This document shows positions 18,851 through 22,101 of a DNA stretch of 22,101 nt, piece by piece. How positions within the stretch are numbered: position 1 is the first letter of the stretch; each line of letters begins with the position of its first letter. The translations under genes and the position numbers were made by a program. The notes below the pieces were generated by a model that was not told the origin of the DNA, did no database searches, and saw only the letters and a list, made by a program, of their open reading frames with translations. The stretch comes from Pilasporangium apinafurcum (taxonomy: Eukaryota; Oomycota; Peronosporomycetes; Pythiales; Pythiaceae), in NCBI GenBank assembly GCA_001600495.1, contig BCKE01000086.1, forward strand, positions 1-22,101. The letters run 5' to 3'.

Positions 18851-20889
18851 CTGTACTTCTTGGGAAGTTGGGAAATGAACAAGAAAGAGAAATCATGACT
18901 ATCGTATGATACATTAGTAGATAAAGACCATGGAGATAACAAGTATTTTGTATGAACAACTGAAAGGTTTGCATTTGAAACAAAATGATGAGTTGCTTCA
19001 ATAGTTTAGTAAGTCATCATTCAATGTCAATTGCCACAAAACTGATCAAGTGATATAACTATCTACTAAATTGATACTAAATATAATTAACAAAAGTGTA
19101 TTAAGAAAATGCACAATTTAACGAGCTCCGCTAAGTTCGAATACAGTTAGTATTACAAATTCCTATAGGAATATTTCTATTTAGTGACAGCAAAATAATA
19201 AATGTTAATATTTCTGATAATTATTTTATTTACATACAAAACCGTAAATAACGTGTGATCGTACCTAGCGAAGCTGATGTTTCTATATAATATCGTACTT
19301 TGTAAAAATTATTCGGGTTCATACTATTTTCATACCCGAATGGGTATACAATATAATGGAACCTGTTGCAAAGCTGGCCATTTATTTACCTCCATAATAC
19401 AGTATCAACAAAATTACTATTTTCAGGGGGTTAATGACAATGTCAACATCCACACTAAATTACATTATTGCTTGTGATGGATGAAATACTCGCACTGGTT
19501 TTACTATACATTGATGGCTCATCTATTGGGCTTACGATTGATTTTCGCAGTACACAAGAATGACTTTCGATGGGGCATTAATAATATTAACGAAGAAATA
19601 AAGCTGTTTGAGCAGATTATTATAGCGGAAACTATGTCAAGCATGGAGTAGTCAGGAATAATGAACATCTCTTCCAGTTAGAACGGATAAGGGTGAGTCA
19701 GAGTTGTTAATTGATCCGTACGCTCAGATTAAATACAAAATCTTAACTTCTTTGACGATACTCTACAATGCTGATGTAGAGTTTAGTTCAAGAGAAAACA
19801 TCGAATTGATTATATAATAGTAACAGTCTTACACATATATGATGTCTCGTGGTGATTTCTGGTTGCCAGAGAATTGCAAACTATCACGGATGTATGCGTT
19901 TCGACTTGGCAGATCTTCTAGATTTGAGTGAGATATGATAAATAGCCAAGTAAGAAAAGACTTATGGATAGTATCGTGCAATGTAAATACATTCGACCAT
20001 CCCATCATAGCGCACCAGTCGCTTCATAACAAGTTGTACATCGACCACACACGCCAGCTCGATGAACCAGGACTCCCGCCAAGTCCTTCGGTGCAACAAC
20101 AGCGAGTGCAGAATAATGTAGGAGTGAGATGCCAATGCATCGAAGAACATCCTTACACTCGCTATATGTCTCCTACGTAGCTTCCAAGGCTACAATAGTT
20201 ACGACGAGGAGAATAGAGTGTAGGAAGAGTATCCGTGGAAAGCGGGAGAGACTAACCTCTCAAACGCGTTCACACAGTTAGTCCGTACGGTGGCAACCGC
20301 CAGTAGAAACATTCAAGTATCGTGAACGTTCTTTAACACAAATGGATATTCAACTTATACGGGTCAATGGGTTCGAAACTGCTTTCGACTTGCGTTGCAG
20401 TAGAGGACTTCAAGTTCCAGTTTTTACAATTCTGCTATCATGGAACAACCAGTCAGTTCAATCACATCATCTTTGCTGCGCGATGCAACAGTAGTAATGG
20501 TGATACTTACGAATGAAGAGATGCACTCTTTGATGGATATCCAAGGTATCAAAACGTACAGCCAAGAAACTGAGAATGGACACAATTGGAACATTTCAGT
20601 GTATGCGCATGGCATCGCTGCTAAGACATGATAATCATTTGAACGCTATTCACATTGCCATCACCACGACTAATGCTACTCTCGAATTCTCGGGAAGCAA
20701 TCACTCTTAAACGATCATCAAGGATGGGGATGTGCCCATTCTCAAATGCATCGCATTACCATAATAGTTTTTCTCACGATTTGAGCACTTATAGCAGATC
20801 ATCATTTCCATTTTTGGTCAGAAGCCTAGACGTTGCCTTTGGACACACTCATCCAAGGAACCGTTTTTTTATTCACCATATTGTATCGG
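18851..20889. other. Gene-poor AT-rich region
   Basis: Two kilobases with only short frames. The interval 18900-19480 is very AT-rich. GC-richer islands at about 19935-20230 and 20230-20630 contain short open frames (one is 81 codons, 19935-20180) that look like worn coding sequence, but I recognise no family. A perfect 8-bp inverted repeat (ATTCGGGT / ACCCGAAT) lies at 19311-19341 and overlaps a second small hairpin, ATACCC-GAAT-GGGTAT. Confidence 0.45.
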
Positions 20890-21030
20890 ATGGTTATCGT
20901 CATGATGCTCTGCCTGTTTATAATCTTTGACACAGCAAGCGCCTCGTACAACATCGGAATCGGTAAAAGCGACATCACAGGAGATGTGGCCGAAGTTATG
21001 ATGGGCTACTTAAAAAATCTGACACACTGA
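20890..21030 (+). pseudogene. N-terminal fragment of a neutral ceramidase
   Basis: Neutral/alkaline ceramidases are secreted or membrane-linked lipid amidases that split ceramide into sphingosine and fatty acid, usually about 700 residues. From ATG 20890 there are only 46 codons. A signal peptide (VIVMMLCLFIIF, cleavage expected near TASA) is followed by YNIGIGKSDITG, AEVMMGY, which is the start of the mature ceramidase domain. The similarity stops at once after MMGY and a TGA follows at 21028. None of the catalytic domain (zinc-binding residues, catalytic Ser) is present in the 1 kb downstream in any frame I read. It is therefore a truncated relic. An open stretch in another frame (20967-21146, no ATG) ending in a hydrophobic helix and KKKDYDWID follows directly and seems unrelated. 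Confidence 0.65.
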
Positions 21031-21146
21031 CCACCTATGAAGGTGAGTCAGAGACCTTCAATGTCAGTTGGGCATTTGTGTTTGCTTGCATGATAGTTTT
21101 TTGTGTGTTGAGCATGAAAAAGAAAGATTACGATTGGATCGACTAG

Positions 21147-21607
21147 TGAAATATCTTCAAACAGAGATAAGCCTATACGGAAACTCTAAACGAAAAGTGT
21201 GGAGAAGTTTCGCCTAAATATTCTCTGTAGTTGTGTTCGTGTATTATCAACAGCCCACGAACGGAAAAAGGCCCGAAGATCATCTACAAGATGCAGCACA
21301 CATAAAGAACTTCAACAAGTGATGAGCAATCACTACACTTGTGCAACCAAAAATATTCCATCTAACGCTGACCTAAATATGCCGCTTATATAGGTAATGT
21401 CATATGATGTGAACATCACCTCACCAGGAAAAAACATATCCGAGCTTTTTCTAAAGATGGTCCGCTACACCCATCCTGGGGATGCTTCTGTTTTTCTGGT
21501 GTAGCTCCTTTTCACGTGTACATAAACATGTTGTAGTTACACAGCTCTTCCATGGAACGCGATAGAAAAGGTATTATCATTTTAAAACATTATTTAGCCC
21601 GCCTCAG
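21147..21607. other. Intergenic spacer with a small hairpin
   Basis: No supported gene. GCTACACC (21464-21471) and GGTGTAGC (21498-21505) form a perfect 8-bp inverted repeat with a 26-nt loop containing a T-rich run. Confidence 0.45.
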
Positions 21608-21711
21608 CCTCAAGAGATCATATGAGGCATCAAAGTACCTCAGGGAGAAGGTTCTCCCTGAGGTACTGGTGCTTTGGTATTTATTGGTAGGTTATATGCT
21701 CTCTTAAGGTG
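21608..21711. repeat. Dispersed repeat, copies 3 and 4 as a head-to-head inverted pair
   Basis: A perfect palindrome, AGTACCTCAGGGAGAA / TTCTCCCTGAGGTACT, with a GG centre at 21650-21651, extends outwards imperfectly. The left arm (21608-21649) starts CCTCAAGAGATCATATG. The right arm (21652-21711) ends ATGCTCTCTTAAGGTG. Each arm is a copy of the repeats at 13622 and 17716, in opposite orientation. Confidence 0.8.
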
Positions 21712-22027
21712 TTCGTTTACGATTAACGAAGGTCAGTGGATGCTCACATCACCCAAGTACAGCACTACACAAAACAGAATATTAAAAAAATATATATGTG
21801 GGAAAATATATGTAACTTTCGAATCATGAAATGTTTATGCAGTATAAAGTGCAATGAAGTGCCACTCTCAACTTATCCCAATGTTGCACTTCATGAGATA
21901 CAAGCAACCGACCAAGTGCAAAGAGTGTACCTTTTTTTATTCATTCATGGACGCTATTCTGGCCCTCGATCAAGGCTTCCCATTTCTACTCTGGCGGTTC
22001 AAGACACACGTTCAGGACATCCCAGCG
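21712..22027. promoter_or_regulatory. Upstream region of the right-edge secreted gene
   Basis: AT-rich sequence, then a GC-richer stretch just before the start at 22028. It holds a perfect 9-bp inverted repeat (ATGAAGTGC at about 21855 and GCACTTCAT at about 21886). A 116-codon plus frame covering this interval has no protein-like features and overlaps the real start in another frame. Confidence 0.4.
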
Positions 22028-22101
22028 ATGACCATGTTCTCTCGGGTACTTCTCTTCGCAGTTGCATGCCTTGTACTGCTATGTAGTACGACCAATGCGG
22101 C
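22028..22101 (+). CDS. 5' end of a gene for a secreted protein (runs off right edge)
   Basis: From ATG 22028, 24 codons are visible and encode a textbook signal peptide: a short polar N-terminus with Arg, the hydrophobic core VLLFAVACLVLL, and a small-residue cleavage site near TTNA. A second ATG two codons downstream (22034) could serve instead. The style resembles the signal peptide of the protein at 11554. Mature function cannot be told from this window. Confidence 0.6.
   Translation, partial: MTMFSRVLLFAVACLVLLCSTTNA

Noticed and set aside
20360-20385. tRNA T-loop-like sequence GGTTCGAAAC
   Set aside because: The flanking bases do not form a T stem, and no matching acceptor or anticodon arms were found upstream.
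21736-22086. 116-codon plus-strand frame near the right edge
   Set aside because: It lacks an ATG start context and domain features, and it overlaps the better-supported signal-peptide frame starting at 22028.

Overview
This window looks like nuclear DNA of an oomycete, most likely a saprolegnialean water mould close to Aphanomyces. The lineage is inferred from protein content, not from any search. The clues are a Crinkler (CRN) effector relic with an LYLAK motif, a cellulose-binding CBM1 plus PAN/Apple (CBEL-type) protein, large genes with no visible introns, a plasma-membrane-type P-type ATPase, an ABCC transporter and secreted small proteins. Two long eukaryotic transporter genes, long AT-rich spacers and decayed gene copies rule out a bacterial interpretation. 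One ambiguous base (n at 918) marks draft sequence.

Layout: (1) 1-635, minus strand: 5' part of an ankyrin-repeat gene that runs off the left edge. (2) 1275-1676, minus: a complete CBEL-like gene interrupted by one in-frame TAA exactly where the CBM1 fold has a conserved cellulose-binding Gln. (3) 1677-3690: gene-poor. (4) About 3690-4530, minus: decayed N-terminal part of an ABCC transporter, head-to-head with (5) a full-length ABCC transporter at 5251-9189, plus. (6) 9502-9834, plus: small unidentified membrane-anchored ORF ending at an inverted repeat. (7) 10277-11059, minus: ribonucleotide reductase R2 lacking its N-terminal third. (8) 11554-11961, plus: secreted Cys/aromatic-rich small protein. 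(9) 12847-13299: a MITE-like element with long terminal inverted repeats; a stray copy of its end lies near 10217. (10) 14072-17356, plus: intact PMCA-type Ca2+-ATPase. (11) 17781-18850, minus: CRN pseudogene with two nonsense codons, a frameshift and a mutated catalytic Glu. (12) 18900-22027: gene-poor, with a neutral ceramidase N-terminal fragment at 20890. (13) 22028 to the right edge: start of another secreted protein.

The genes do not form a pathway. The coherent theme is two large intact transporter genes surrounded by relics of expanded host-interaction and accessory families (CRN, CBEL, ABCC, R2, ceramidase) and by small repeats. Besides the MITE, a roughly 50-bp dispersed repeat occurs at 13622, 17716 and, as a near-perfect inverted pair, at 21608-21711. 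That repeat and the lesions in the CBEL and CRN genes are the most interesting observations. I did not find a clearly new multi-gene system.
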